Shown in pieces: positions 11,601 to 24,600 of a stretch of 64,000 nt of DNA. Origin of the DNA: Geranomyces variabilis (lineage: Eukaryota; Chytridiomycota; Chytridiomycetes; Spizellomycetales; Powellomycetaceae). Position numbers and translations under genes: made by a program. Under the pieces are notes generated by a model. It did not search any database. It was given only the letters and a program-made list of their open reading frames with translations, and was not told where the DNA came from. The stretch lies in the NCBI GenBank assembly GCA_027603065.1, contig JADGJP010000020.1, positions 1-64,000 of the forward strand. The letters run 5' to 3'. Position 1 is the first letter of the stretch; the number at the start of each line of letters is the position of its first letter.

Positions 11601-12909
11601 TCACGGACTCGGGCCCTCCAAGCCCAACACCGTCTGCGCGGTCCAGCGTTGAGAACAATGCATCCCCAAACCATTTCGCTTCGCCTGAACACGATATGTC
11701 TCGACGCTTCCCAGAACACGCGGCCGCAACGACGGATCTCACTTCCAGTAGCCCGAGCTCAATACTCCAGCTGTATCCGCATCCCACATCTCCTCCGGTT
11801 GACGCGCGGCCACGACCGCCGTCAATATATCCGCCAGTTCCTGCTGCCCTACCGCCCACCGTGCCTGCAATGGTGGATCCATTCCGCCGCTCGTTTGCAA
11901 GCCCGGAGATGGCCATGAATGTTCTCAAAGATCGCGAAGAACAAGTGGAGCGCGTAAAATCGCCAGTCGGCCCTTCGGTGCCACAGGCACCACCAATGAA
12001 GAGCATGTCGCCTTTTGAGCGCGTTCAAGAACCACCCACGCCGCCAACAGACCGGCCTAAGCGCAGAGGTACGCGCTTCGTTGCAATACCAGACATCTTT
12101 CAGTACTAATTCAAAAAATCCTCCTGTTTGCCTTTGCAGTCGTTCGCCAACGCTCGCCATCTCCCACAGGTAGAAAGAGCGTCACTCGACCTGCAAGCTT
12201 CCAGTCTCGGCTTGCTAGTGTCGCGCGTGAGCAGGCCGCGGCTGTCCCACCCACGCCCGCCCGCCGAAGCGGCCGTATTGCTGCTAAACAGCAGACCCAT
12301 AACTCGGACGACGACGAGCCCTTCCCACAGCCGACAACGCGCAAACGCGTCAAGCTCGCCATTGACGAACCCACCGTTTTGGCGGATGATCATGTGGAAG
12401 ATGAAGAGGTGGAGGATCCCGGCAGAGCATCCGTGCCCAGGACTCCAGGACGCGCGAGCTCGGCGGCGACAGCGACTGCCGCGCCGCGGAGCACCCGTCG
12501 CCGCACTACACTAAGCGCCGCGCTGAACGCTGCGCCGCCGGAATTGGAGAACACGCAACCACACACCGCTCCGCCTGCTACGCCAAAGCCGCGAGCCTCT
12601 GCGAAAGCCAAGCCCAAGACCCCGGCTCCTTCCGCGCTTCGGGAACGAAACGCGACGCCCACGCGCACCACGCGCACTACGGCGAAAAGGATGCCAGCTC
12701 CACCCACACCGGCCAAAGACGAGCCCATGTCACTTGCCGATCTTGACGCAAGCCCGGCGCCACGGCGACCTGCTGCTCGGGCGGCGAAGGCGGCCGAGAA
12801 CCATTCTAAACCAACCACTGCGAAAAAAACGCCGGCGTCCGCGGTTCTCAGCCGCACGGTGCTAACGCGCCGGATGGCCAAAAAGTTGGAAGAGGAAGGG
12901 CAGTTGTGA
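8679..12909 (+). CDS. ELYS/MEL-28-type nucleoporin, full-length architecture
   Basis: Seven exons: 8679-8926, 9001-10453, 10523-10729, 10792-10861, 10930-11247, 11316-12068, 12140-12909 (1272 residues, frame closes). The first third looks like a beta-propeller region (for example LILMTGTVSGRVDVWRLP). The middle holds the ELYS alpha-helical domain, marked by YWALDHGKFE, VLKALVTNDRHMDAARYF and KAFLLLPFTAEEEARL, which follow human ELYS in order. The last 600 residues are Pro/Ser-rich and then strongly basic, with AT-hook-like patches (TPARRSGRIAAK, TPRTWAR is absent). ELYS proteins bind chromatin and recruit the Nup107-160 complex to pores. Intron 1 appears to be GC-AG (GCAAGT at 8927). It converges with the Sfi1-like gene. 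Confidence 0.85.
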
Positions 12910-13151
12910 GCGAGTACACTATCTTAACGAAAAAGTCCTGCATTTGTCTGCATAGAAAAGCGTCAAAAGTCACCCCCATTCACCAGCGTCCGTAATACTT
13001 TCTTGCTTTAATACATCAATGACTAAGTACGAGTGTCTTTTTTTTTTCCGTACATTGTGCTTTTTGTGAATGTGAGCGCATGGAGGTAATATGAACAGCG
13101 TAGCGCAAATTTATGCTTGACCCCAAAAATACAATGAAAAACACGACGACG

Positions 13152-16100
13152 TCAGCTCAATCCCATCAACGGCTCGTCGCCCACACCGCCGAACGATAAG
13201 CGGCTCTCAGAGTCTCCGCCAGGCTGTGCAAAAAGCTCGCCGGTCTGTTTACGCCAGGTCCGTTGCTGGGGGTTCTGCGGCGGAGTGGGAGCCGGCGGGA
13301 ACGATCCGTGAGTGGCCTTCTCGTTACGAAGGAGGATACTAGACGTTGTGGCCCACACGTCTGGATGTGATGGCTGCGACGGTGCCGTTGTAGGCCCACG
13401 CGCCGGGTTGGACGTGGTGTGATGGAGCAGGTCGTCGAAGCGGAGAGGCCGGTTCTGCTGGTCCCCACGCGTGCCTTCTGATAGTACGGGCGGCGGACGC
13501 AGTTGTTCATGCGCATGATGATGCGCCGCGGCAGGTTGGGCAGAGGTGGACCGTTCCCTAAGTAAGGGGTTGTATTGCGGTGCTGTCGGGTTGAAGGACA
13601 CGGGGTATGGGACGCTGGTATTTGCTGCGAGCGTCAGAAAGGCAGGAGTGCGCGGAGGCGGTCGATGCCGCTTCGGATCCGGTTTGCTCCCAACGCTTGG
13701 CGGTCTATTTGCCCAAGACCTAGAGTAGTCGTTCTGTTGCGGTTTGGCTATGGGAATTGCGTACCGCTGTGCAACGTTAGCGGCAATCTGCTGTAAGAGC
13801 TCTTCGTTGCGCAGCTGTTGCAGAAATTCGGTTTGTCGATCTGCGTCTGCGCTTTTTCTCCTTTCGCGCCCTACCAGCGTTTTGGCTCGCCATCTGAGAG
13901 CGAAGCGATGTACCCGCTTCAGCTCGTCGGTGCGCCGCTCTCCAATCACAGTAAGCGCCCGTGCTTCCCGTTCGTTCCGCTCCCTCTGCGCGCACTTTAG
14001 GAATTGAGCTGCTACAGTTCTCAGAGCGTTTTCATTTCTCCAACCCATCGCATCCCGAACTCGCTCTCGCAATTTGCGTCTCGACACCGCATATGCACGC
14101 CAGCCATCAAACGCTCTGCGCGATACTTTTAGTCCCCAGAATGCAATCGGGACCGCGACCCGCGCGGTGTAGATTGCATTCCAGTCTATCCTCTTCGAGT
14201 GCCACACGCTAAACGCAGAGCGAACGACACAAGCGCGGCGAAATTTCTCAGCTTTCCGAGCAGACTTGCGCTCCCATCGGCGATGTGCACGCAAACATCG
14301 CCAAACGCCAAACGCACCAGTGAGCTGTCCGCGAATGCGGAACGCGTCAGCTCGGGCGGCCATCGCGGCCGCAAACTTTCTGACTCGCAGGCGTATAACC
14401 CAGGTTCTCAGCGCCACGCGCAGGCGTGCCGCTTTCAGAATCGCTGTCGCCTGACCGTACATCGCTTCGTCGTATTTCCGTTGCCAGATTTTCAGCTTAA
14501 CGTACTCTCGCCATTTGGTCAAGGAATTCATCGCCACCCTTCGTACACGCCAACTTTGGATGCGGTGTAATTCCAGTTTGTCGTCCTTGCTGTCCTGGAG
14601 TCGTGCGCGCCAGATACCAAAGACGTCGCGCAGCAGTTCTCCGTAATGGCGCATCGCAAATTCGCGAAACAATGTCCGAAACGTTTCCCGTGCTTTGATC
14701 ACTGCTCTCCACCCGAGCAGACAATTCCTGGCAGAAACGCGTTCGGCGTGGGCGCCAGCCATGCGCCATTTGACGCGCGCGGCATGTTGATTGGCTGCTC
14801 TTACTCGCCAAACTGCCCACGCCCGCGCTACCCGCGCCTGGTAGGCATGACGGACCGCTGCACGCCACATTGCCATTCGCTGAGACGCTTCGTCGGCGAA
14901 CGTCCACCACGCGTGTAGCGCGGTGCGTGCAATATGCCGGTTGCGATGCCTTATGGCCAGGGCTAGATTTTCACGCTCAGCTATTCGACCGCGTGCGTAA
15001 TCGCGCAGAGTGTGCAGTGTGCGAGAAAGCAAGAGATCATCATGAAGCGCTCTGCCGCGGTTTGCCGTCATACGGTCGTCAACCGCACCGGCTAGCGCAG
15101 CCCGCCATGCTCGAAAATGCCGCGCTTTTTGTGCCCTTGCCGCAAACAATTCTGCGTTGCGGAGCACTGAACGTTGCATTCGTTGCCAATCGACGAAACC
15201 CTTCCATTCGGCGAATGTTATTGCTGTAATCCGTCGACCAAAGTGCTCTACGCCAGCCTTGACTTCAAGCAGCTCGCGGCTTCGCGTGCGGAGGGCAGCG
15301 TGGCGCCGCCAGTGTGAAAGAAGGCTTCCTTGCAGCGTCGCGACGTACTGCTTGTCGGCTCGGGCGTTATCCCTTAAAAGCATTTTCCAACTGTGAAGCA
15401 CGCGCAATAATCGCGCGCGATCGACTTCCGCTTCGAGCTCAACCGTCATCATCCGCGCCGCTGCACTAATGGCACATCGCTCGCGCCAGACAGCAACACG
15501 TTTCCTAACCGCAACAGCAGCATAGTGATCGGCTCCAAGTTTCTCCAAATTAGATTCCTGCTTAATATCACGACTTCTGGCCAACCAGCGTTTGAGCATC
15601 AAAGCCGCAAGATGCCGGTTGCGCAAAACGAGACCAGCCTGAAGCTGATGCTCTTTCCGCTGCCTGACCGTTACATAGGCCTTCCATGCGCTAATCGCCA
15701 GCTTGCATTTTCGTCGGCAATCAAATGCCTCGGCAGTTCGCCATTTTTCTTCCGCAACCAAGCGTGCCTGGAATTGCGCGTGCCACCGGCGCAAACATTT
15801 TGCTGCAAGAGTTCGTTGAAAAATCTGCACCGCGCGATGAAGCGCGCGTGACTCTAGCACCCGGCGGCTGCGGGCGAATCTCCATGTGCGGAAAGCGTTG
15901 CGAAGCGAGTTACGCTCGCCAAGTTGCTTGGCTTCGTCCTCGGCCGCCCGCAGTGAGCGCAATCGACGAATGCGAGATTGCCACACAGCCCAAGTCCGTC
16001 GCATTCGAAAGGTACTCGCTAAGGTAAGAGCGCAAGTAAGAGTTAATAAAACGTGCTGTACTTTTCTGCAGTCATTGTGGCTCACCAACCTATGCGCAAC

Positions 16101-16660
16101 ACGTCTTGGCGCTCAACAGCCTTCTCTCGGCGCAGTTCGACATATTGTCGCCAAGCGCGCAACGCACGGCCACTGCGTGAATACTGCAAGTGAACATCGG
16201 CCTTCACTTCCAGCCGCCACTCAGCATGCCGGCCACGATAGGCTTGCCGCCACTGTTGAAATGCAGACCGCTGCGTCCGCCTCTGGTCCAATATCGGTGC
16301 CTGACGCGCCGCGACTTTACACTTTACATACAACCGCCATACCTGAACAGCATTGGCGGCGAGTTGCAATTCGTTACGAGAAGAATGCGGCTTATGTCGT
16401 GCTGTGGCCAGGGGTAGCCGGGACACAGGCGGGATCTTCGGCTTTGAAGGAATTTCTTCTAACGGCGGTTCATCAGCTGGAATTGGAGCTGCGACGGGCT
16501 CAGACTCGTCAAGAGCAGCTCTAGCGCCCCACAGCTTTTGCCCTGGAATGCGCTTATTCAGAAACAAGGCAAGGCCCTTAGTTGCATCGATCGGGCGTGC
16601 GGGCTGAGGATGTGGTGTAGAGCGGGAACCATGGTTGTCGGGATCAGCGGTGCTCATCAT
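13152..16660 (-). CDS. SFI1: Sfi1-like centrin-binding protein
   Basis: Two exons, about 16090-16660 and 13152-16018 (1145 residues; frame closes with donor GTTGGT at 16089). A stronger-looking donor GTGAGC nearby finds no matching acceptor phase, so the exact 5' splice site is uncertain. The protein is a long run of helical repeats with spaced tryptophans, such as FRTWRFARS, LRRWHAQFQ, AISAWKAYV, LKRWLARSR, FAEWKGFVD, FGIWRARLQ, FSVWHSKR and FDGWRAYAV; about twenty can be counted. This is the Sfi1 repeat, each binding a centrin in the spindle pole body or centriole. The last 200 residues are Pro/Ser-rich and likely disordered. Start at 16660 is the first of two adjacent ATGs. Confidence 0.85.
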
Positions 16661-16908
16661 CTTACAAGCGCGCAGCGGATGCCCTGGCGCGTTACCCCTT
16701 TCCGTTGTTACAGCAAGAAGGGCAGCCAGCACCGTTTCGTTTATACTGCATCCCACTTTACCCAGCAGGAAGACGACAGGCCCGTAGGAGGCAAACTTGG
16801 CGTCCGCAGTTGGTTCCCGTGAACGCCTGATAAGAACTCCTGGCAAATACCAATCAAAAAATCACGGCAAAAAGCCTATGAGAGGGCGCTTATGATTTCT
16901 GATCTGGC

Positions 16909-18619
16909 TCAAAGTTCTGCACCGTCCTCTTCGAGCAATAATAAATATGATATCAGCGCCACAACAAAGGCCACGGCGAGCCATATCGGAAGTAAAAACC
17001 ATGAGCCTGCCAAAATAGGAAGTTAATTTGTGTGGATTCCAGTGCCGTGAGGGAACGCAGAAGTTTACCTGCTCTGGTAGGGACTACAGCAACGTGGCAG
17101 CTGCCGTCAGCGGAGGCACTAACAAGCATTCGACTGTCGGGACTGAAGGCCATGGCGGTGGCCGGAAACCCATGCGCATTTGCAACCCTATATATTGTCT
17201 GTGAAGATTTAACATGCCGGTCAGACTTCCTCACGCATGGTGAAATGCAACAAACGCTTCGCACCTGCAGCCCTGTGGCGGAAAGAATGCTGACGCTGAG
17301 ATCGGCGGCACCAAAAGCCAGCAATGCCCCGTTGTCACTGATGCTGAATGCAGTAACGGGTTTATGACCGATTGCTTTTTGCCGGTGAAGCTTCCAGCCT
17401 TGTGTTTGCCACTTGCAGATAAACGCCCGCTTTCGGTCCTTCGCGTTAATGACAAGAAACAGGTAGCCTTCTGACACCATCACTCCGAAACTGAGTAAAG
17501 ATTTGACAAGCCGACGTCAGAATCCATGACTTTGCAACCCAAAATGGGGCAACGAGGACGCGTTAAAGGCTTACCGTGCGGCGCGGAACGAAGATTTTAT
17601 CGTTTTGGACATGACAGGATCTTGGATTGACCAGAGAGTCTTTCCAGTTGCGGTGTCAGACACGAAGCAAGTCTTATCGGTGATTGACACCATCTGAAAT
17701 GGAGCACTGAATGAGGTTTCCCATTCTCATGCTGTGAGGCTTTCCTTCAATACTGTTTCACCTGTTGACTACTGGAGTCAAAGTCTGCGTCCGCAATCTC
17801 CCCTTTGTGATCGATTGCGGGTACGGCGAGCCTGAAGTCGGGCCACATCCACAAACTCAGCTACGTTCGGCAACATCGTGCATAAGAGCCAGAAAGATTG
17901 AGATCACACATCACGAGACCGCTGTAAGCATCGCAACAGTAGCGTGTTCTTACCTTACCGTCGGTTGTCCCGGTCACAAGCAGGTTTCCGTCGGGACTGA
18001 ATTTGCAGACCTTTTGGTAGTGGATGGTTTCAAGACTGTCGAGCGTTTTGTGGGTCTGCCGCGGAACAAAGCTACGCTCAACAACAGCAAACCATCAGGC
18101 TCATCCCGGTTTTGCTGAAATCGTCGCAAAGGGGACTCGTCCAACTTACTGTCCCTTCTTCAAGACGAAAACACGGCAGTTTTGATTTCTGCCCGAAGCT
18201 ACGTGTTCCTGAGGCGAATTTACACCGGCCACAAAGGTTTTTTCCTGTAAACATGTAGAATTGAGATTTGGATCCGTGGCGGCGGGGTTATAACGCGCGG
18301 ACAGATGGGCCAACCTTGGGATGTATGGCAATGCTCATGCAGCCATCGTCGGCGTTGCCAAAGCGCTGCTCTGCCACAGGTTTGAGGTCGAGAGTCTGTG
18401 GATCTATCTCATACATTATCTGCGCGGCAAAAGGAGATACAGTTAGTTGCCCTCTACGCATCGGGGCGGACGGCGCGCTGCGGAACTCACCATGGCATTC
18501 TTGACGCCGGCTCGCGTGGGACCGCCACCGCCGCCCAGCAAGAGCTTCGGCTTGAACGGAGTGAATGCAACCGCAAATACGGGAAAGCCGATAGTTATTT
18601 GTTTCCGCGGCGGTGCCAT
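16909..18619 (-). CDS. SEC12: Sec12/PREB guanine nucleotide exchange factor for Sar1
   Basis: Nine exons: 18491-18619, 18315-18419, 18150-18244, 17954-18071, 17762-17860, 17575-17693, 17265-17490, 17069-17198, 16909-17006 (372 residues, all phases agree). The N-terminal blade has the family motif FPVFAVAFTPFKPKLLLGGGGG, including the K-loop glycine run that binds potassium in Sec12. WD-like blades follow (VCKFSPDGNLLVTGTTDG, MAFSPDSRMLVSASADG). The C-terminus is one membrane span, LPIWLAVAFVVALISYLLLL, then a short acidic luminal tail. It would sit in the ER membrane and load Sar1 with GTP to start COPII budding. The gene is divergent from the GBP-like GTPase. Confidence 0.87.
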
Positions 18620-18937
18620 GATGAGCGGACCTTGCGATGGCGATGGAAGGCGACAGGACAGTGCGAGTCGCCGGGAATAACGCACCGCAGGAGGGTCACA
18701 CCACGTCGCACCCAGCACTGATGACTCACACAATAGTCGGAGAGGGACAAACGATGACGAGAGGTACCACCAGTATCGCTCCTTCTTTTTTGAACCCCCA
18801 CACGGTCCACAGGTTCTGCTCTGCGTTCCGCTGTACATAGCATATACGCCGGCGCATTCGCAAATTCCAGCGCCATTGTTATTCTTCGCATTCCTTGCCT
18901 TTGTCCGCTTTTTGCTGCCACGCGCCCGCAAAGCCGC
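18620..18937. promoter_or_regulatory. Shared divergent promoter region
   Basis: A 318-bp gap between the Sec12 and GBP-like start codons. No individual element was identified. Confidence 0.35.
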
Positions 18938-21168
18938 ATGTCTGCCGGAATTCTCACGTTGCTGCTGGGTTTCACGCTACTTATCACTTGTGCACTGGCG
19001 GAACGGCCTATCCTCTTGTTTTCGCGCGAGGAGAATGCCGCGAATCCTCGCCTTGCTCTGACGGCCGAGGGTGTGGCCTTCCTCGAGTCTCTACCCGCAC
19101 CCTTTGCCATAATCAGCGCAGTCGGACCCACGCGCACGGGCAAATCCTTCGTATGTACAAGCAAGGAGCGGACGGAGAGCGCCGGTGTAAACGGAATCTC
19201 ACATCAATCTTTCCGCAGCTCCTGAACCAGCTTTCTGAAGTTCGATTTGACAAAAGCTTTAACGGCGCCACAGCCGCAGCTCCGTTCTCGGTCGGCTCTG
19301 GTGTGGTTTCTCACACCCACGGTATGTCGTGTATGTGGAGTGAGAGACTACCATCTAGTATAGGGCTGACAACGTTTGAATTCTATAGGACTTTGGATCT
19401 GGCCGCAGGCCGTGTCTGAGAAGAATGGCGTGCCCATTTATCTCGTTGACAGCGAGGGCCTCCACGGCGTCGAGTCAGTCCAGTCCTCGGCTTACGAGGT
19501 CGAGCTCTTCGTTCATGCCACGATGCTGTCGAGCTCGTTGATTTACAATACTTGGGCGCCCATGGATGCCGCTGATGTTCGCACGCTCAAAGGCTTGACT
19601 GGTATGTTGTTGGATAAAGGATCTGTACCGTCGCGCAACCACGCTAATCAGTTCCACCTTTATCAGCATTTGCACGCCTTTTCATGATGGACGTTGCGGC
19701 GGCCGCCGAAAATACCGAATCGCAGAATGGCAATGAGCTTCTCGCAGCCAATCCAGGCAATTTGGATTCGCCAACGCTGCATTGGGTTGTTCAGAACTTC
19801 AACAAACATGCTCTTAAACGCGCCAAATGGACACCCGCCGAGTTCTTGGATCAGCTCATCAGAAAGGACGCCTTTTTAGAGAATGCAAATGTGGACTTGC
19901 AGTTCCTTCATCAGCAGTTTCGTACATTGGAGCTTGCACCGCTTAGCCGCCCAAGCGATGACGACTTCGTCATGGCCGGAAATGGCCAAGATGTCACCTG
20001 GGATGACTTCCGGCAAGAATATCGGGTTGATCTTGCAGCACTCGCTGGATCTCTGAGGCAATCTGTCCGACCGAAAAGCCTCAACGGAGTTCCGCTTTCA
20101 GGTCGCGAACTTGTCTGCCTTCTCAAGAAATCCGAGCACGCAGGGCCCATACAGATCCCGGAACACACGGCGTGGGATCGAGCCGTGCATTTGAAGCTCG
20201 AACACGAAGGTCAGCGTCTCCTTGACGCTTTCGCGTCGCTTGCGGAACATGTTTCTGTTGAAGAGACAGCTACGTTCGAACTGTACGCTGCGAAGATCAA
20301 AGCGCTCGCGAAGCGTCATATCGCCAGTATGCGCAGCAGCGTTACCAGCCTGGGAGAGGATTCAACCGCCATGATGGCCGCCACCCATCTAGAGAGACAG
20401 CTGGATGCCAAAGTTTCGGACCTGCTCGCGGGCTTCATTGCTTATGCCGAGCATCAAGTCAAGATTTTGAGCGATCTCGAGCACGACCGCTTCCTGCAAC
20501 ACCTTGCGCATTATTCACGTTCGTCAAAGCTCTGCGAGGAATGGTGGCTGCAGACCTCGTTGCGGAAGCATCTCGATAGAGAGATTGCCGCGCACCAGGC
20601 CAGGCTTGGAACCATACGTCATAAACTGCCGGCGCACTATGATGACGACCGTCTCAAAGCTTTGCACCATGCTGGGACTGGACTCGCGCATGAGCGTGCG
20701 CAGCAGATTCAGGCGATCCGAAATGATATCCTGCTGGCTCACTTTGAATGTCCAAGCCCCATGGACCGAGCAATTAGCGTCACTGTCCCGTTCGTCGTTC
20801 GACACCGCCAGCTGCTCACGGCGCTGAGCACCGTCCTGACCGCGGTTTGCGCCTTTTATCTCCGAAACCAACTGCTGTCGTTCATCTTACGTTTTGCGAC
20901 AGGCCTTGTTCGTGTGGCCTCGCATATGTTCCAAGAATTCGCCGCTTTCGCCGTGCCTATTGTTGCCGTCACTTACGTACTCTGGATTGTCGTCCAATTC
21001 TACATCCTCGAACGCAACGCATCGCAACTTCGCTACACACCGGCCGGAGCGGTTGAAGAGTGGGTGACCGCCAGGCAAGCCATGAGCTCCGTATTCACTG
21101 GCATTGTGTCCTTAACCACCATCATTGGAGGGATTGCCTTCTTTTTGTTTGCAAGGAGATATGCGTAA
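18938..21168 (+). CDS. GBP/atlastin-like large GTPase with signal peptide and C-terminal membrane spans
   Basis: Four exons: 18938-19150, 19219-19321, 19389-19601, 19667-21168 (676 residues, frame closes). Residues 1-21 (MSAGILTLLLGFTLLITCAL) form a clear signal peptide. The GB1/RHD3 GTPase domain follows: P-loop VGPTRTGKSF, switch I HTHGLWIWP, G3 LVDSEGL. The place of the G4 'RD' motif (family pattern W-x-V-R-D-F) reads LHWVVQNF. A long helical stalk with LEHEGQRLLDAF is typical of GBPs. Near the C-terminus lie hydrophobic segments (LLTALSTVLTAVCAFYL, FAVPIVAVTYVLWIVVQFY, IVSLTTIIGGIAFFLFARRY). The likely role is membrane remodelling in the secretory pathway; the topology implies a GTPase domain on the luminal side, which is unusual. 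Family firm, function unknown. Confidence 0.82.
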
Positions 21169-21631
21169 CGCGCCGGTTGTCTGCTTAGTGCTCTATTTTT
21201 TGGCTTTGTGTACCCCGCTTTTGTATCATCTGACGCCTGCCACTACACCTGTTGTATCATCAAAAGGTTTTTTGAAATTGTTTTGAGTAAAATCCTAACC
21301 ATCAATTTGTCAAGCTGGCTGACTCATCACGGAAACTCCGCTGCAAATGGAACATTTGACAGTATGAGCATTTTTTCGACAGTCAAGAATTGACAGGTTG
21401 CCGCTTGTGGAAGCGGCTCCGTGCTCTTATCAAATTCTCAATTTAGACCTACGTCCTGTACGCAGGATATCAGGCTTTGCAACCTAGTTTTCCCCTGGCT
21501 GCCTTGACGTCTGGCCGGCCAAGGGCGAGAGAGGCGCTTTCAGTTTAACCATTCCTCGCTTTTCGCTGAAAGCTGTGCCCAAGCCACTTCTGCACTGGCG
21601 TTGATCGGTCCTGCCGATAGCGACGCAAAGC
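21169..21631. other. Intergenic region, nothing recognised
   Basis: Roughly 460 bp between the GBP-like stop codon and the CFAP58 start. No conserved open frame or repeat was seen. Confidence 0.4.
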
Positions 21632-24600
21632 ATGTCCGACCCAGAATACGATGAGGCGGCCGCCGACAGTCGCCAAGATGACGAGCACGAAGAGATGGAC
21701 GAGCCATCTATGCAGGAGAGTGGCGAAGACCTCGCAGGCGCTCCTCAACGGCAATCGCAGTATCGGTCGGAAGCACATCAGGCATCTTACCACGAGCAGG
21801 CTGGTGTGAGCGCTGATCGCGCCGGCGCACCGGGCGAGGAGGAGGAGGAGGAGAAGGATGATGAAGTAGAGGATGAAGAGGACGGGGAAGAAGAGGAACC
21901 CGCTGGCGACACCGTTACGTCCATACTTGGCTCAATCGTCGAGTCGCAGCCATCGGACGAAACGGGCGCGCAAGGTGGCGATTTAGACTCGCGGCGACTG
22001 GCTGAACTGAGCGACACTGACGAAGAGGATCCTTCTCACGCTCAACAGCGCGATGTGAAGCCAACCTCCGCATCGGTAAAACCGGGCGATGTCATTGAAC
22101 CTGGCGACGCAGCAATGGACGAGATTCAAAATACGCTCGAGTTTATGGCCACGCAGCCGGCGCCTGGCCAGGCGGGCGCGGATCCGTCGTTTGTGCGGTT
22201 GCGGACCGAGTACGACAAGCTACATCGGTTGTTCCTCCAGTCGCGGAAGAATGAAAAGTCATTGGTGCAGAAATGCAAGGACTTTGCTTCCGAGATTGCC
22301 TCAAATTCCGCAAAAGTTCAGGCCGCGCTCAAGCTCAGCCAGAATGATCGCAGTCAAATTATCACGTTGAAGAAGGAAGTCCGCAAAGCCTGGAAGATGG
22401 TTGAGGCATCTGGAGAGAAAGAAGGAAAGGCCAAAGACGTCATCGCGAGCTTGAAAGTCGAGGTCGAACAGCTCAGACGGCAGATCGCGGAGATTGGGTC
22501 CAATGCTGCGGGTGGGACCGCGGGAGCATTAGGGGCACTGGGCCGCGACAAATTGATTGAGATGCAGATTGATCAAGAAAAAGAGTTAAGACAGCTCACC
22601 GAGGTAAGCATCACAATAGCAGGTCTCGCAAATGCTTTCTACAAATCGCTAAGTTGGGCGTGAATACTGCGTGTAGACCCGTGATGCACTTCAGAAGCAG
22701 CTGACGATCGTCACTGGCGACATGGAGACTTTGCGCACTGAAAACGACGAGTACAGCGTCAAAATTGAGCGACTAGTCTCTGACCGAGGGACCGTTGCTG
22801 AAGAGCTGCTGACGCTCAAAGACCTTCTCGCGACCAAAAAATCTGAGCTTGACCGCGAAGCTCGTGCTCGGGAAAAACTTGAAGCAGCGCTCAAGCAAGC
22901 CAACGAAGCTTGCGCGCACAAAGACGATGAAGTGGCAACAAAGGTTGCGGATCTCCGCGCGCTGCGTGAAACGATCACCAAGCTTGAGCAGGCATGCAAG
23001 GACGAGCGTGCTCGCGTTGAGAAGGGTGAAAAAGACAAGGAGAATATGAATGCAAGGCTTGCAAGGTTGCAGCAAGAATACGACGAGCAGGTGCTCACTA
23101 CTACGAGGCTGCTGAGCGAAAACCAGCAGCAGACAGGGGAAATCAAGAGTTGGGAGGAGGAGCTGACCAAGTATAAGGAGGAGTACAGAAGCGTAACGAG
23201 GGTGCGGGACACCTTGCAGAAGAGGATCAAAGCTGTCGAAGAATCCAAACTGGAAGCAGAAGTAGAGCGGGACCAGCTGAAGGTAGGATCGCGATGCTTG
23301 GGACGCAGCCCAGCGCGCAAAGTAACATTCCGGATCCGTCGTAGGGTGCAAACCACAATCTGGCGCAAGACCTTGAAGCAGCACGCCGCAATCTCGATAC
23401 CTCTCATAAACAGGTGGATTCGCTGACTCGCGAGCGAGACATTGCGCAAAAAAACTTTGTCAAGGCCACAGGCACAACGCAAAAGCAAATCACTGTGGTT
23501 AAGCTTGCCGACCAAACAAAGCGTAACTTGGAGCAGGAGATTATGGGGTACAAGGACGAGGCTACCAAAACCCGTAAACTTATCTACTCGCTCGAGAAGG
23601 ACCGCGATCGCCACATCAACGAGGCCGGGAAGGCGCGGCTTGAACTTGTGAGCAAAGAGGAAGAGCTCAAAATAGGCGAAATGATCATGTTCGACTCCAG
23701 AAAGAAAATTGGTGAACTTGAGAAAAGATTGAAAGAAGCTCAAGCGGTTTACGAGACCATGCGAGGCGAGCGCAATTTCTACTCCAAAAACCTCGTTGAG
23801 AGTCAGGACGAGATCACAGAAATGAAGCGAAAAGTCAAAATCATGGGCCATCAGATCGAACAGCTGAAGGAAGAAATTGCCAGCAAAGAAGGCGGTGAGT
23901 GCATCAGTTCAGCCGCTCACGCTGTCAGCGGCTTCATTTTCGCTCATAACCCATTTTCCTCTGCCAGCGCTTGTTAAGGAACACTTTGAACACTCCAAGC
24001 TTGAGAAGGCAAAGGAGGTCTTGTCCGTGCAGATTGGCAAGCTTCAATTGCAATATGAAGATGCCCAGCAGATGATTCAAAATCAGGTACGTTTGAGAAT
24101 TTCACGGTGTCAATGCGCTTGCATGAGTCTCAGCAAAGTTTGAACTGACTATGCGAACTCACTTTTTAGCAATCTGAAGAAAGTAAGCTGCGTCACATTA
24201 TCTCCACCGCAGATACCGACCGTCTTCGACAAAAGAAGGAATACGAGACCCTTGTTCAAGAGCGTGATATCCTTGGAACTCAGCTCATTCGCCGAAACGA
24301 CGAGCTTTCTCTCTTGTACGAAAAGATCAAAATTCAGACGTCTACACTTCACAAGGGCGAGCTACAATACAGGGAAAGGCTGGAGGATATCCGCGTCTGC
24401 AAGCTGGAGATCAAAAAGCTCAGAAGAGAAAAAGCGATTTTGCAGACCGAGACGCAGAACGTCGATGGTTTAAGAGCCGATATATTCAGGCTGCAGAGGG
24501 AAGTGTTAAGGGAGCGGACAAGAGTGAAAGTTCTGGAAGGTAAGGGTTGACAGCACTGCGGATATTTTTCCAATCTGCTCACCGTACGCCGTATAATAGA

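Noticed and set aside
22691-23851. A 386-codon minus-strand frame
   Set aside because: It is antisense to the CFAP58 coiled coil.
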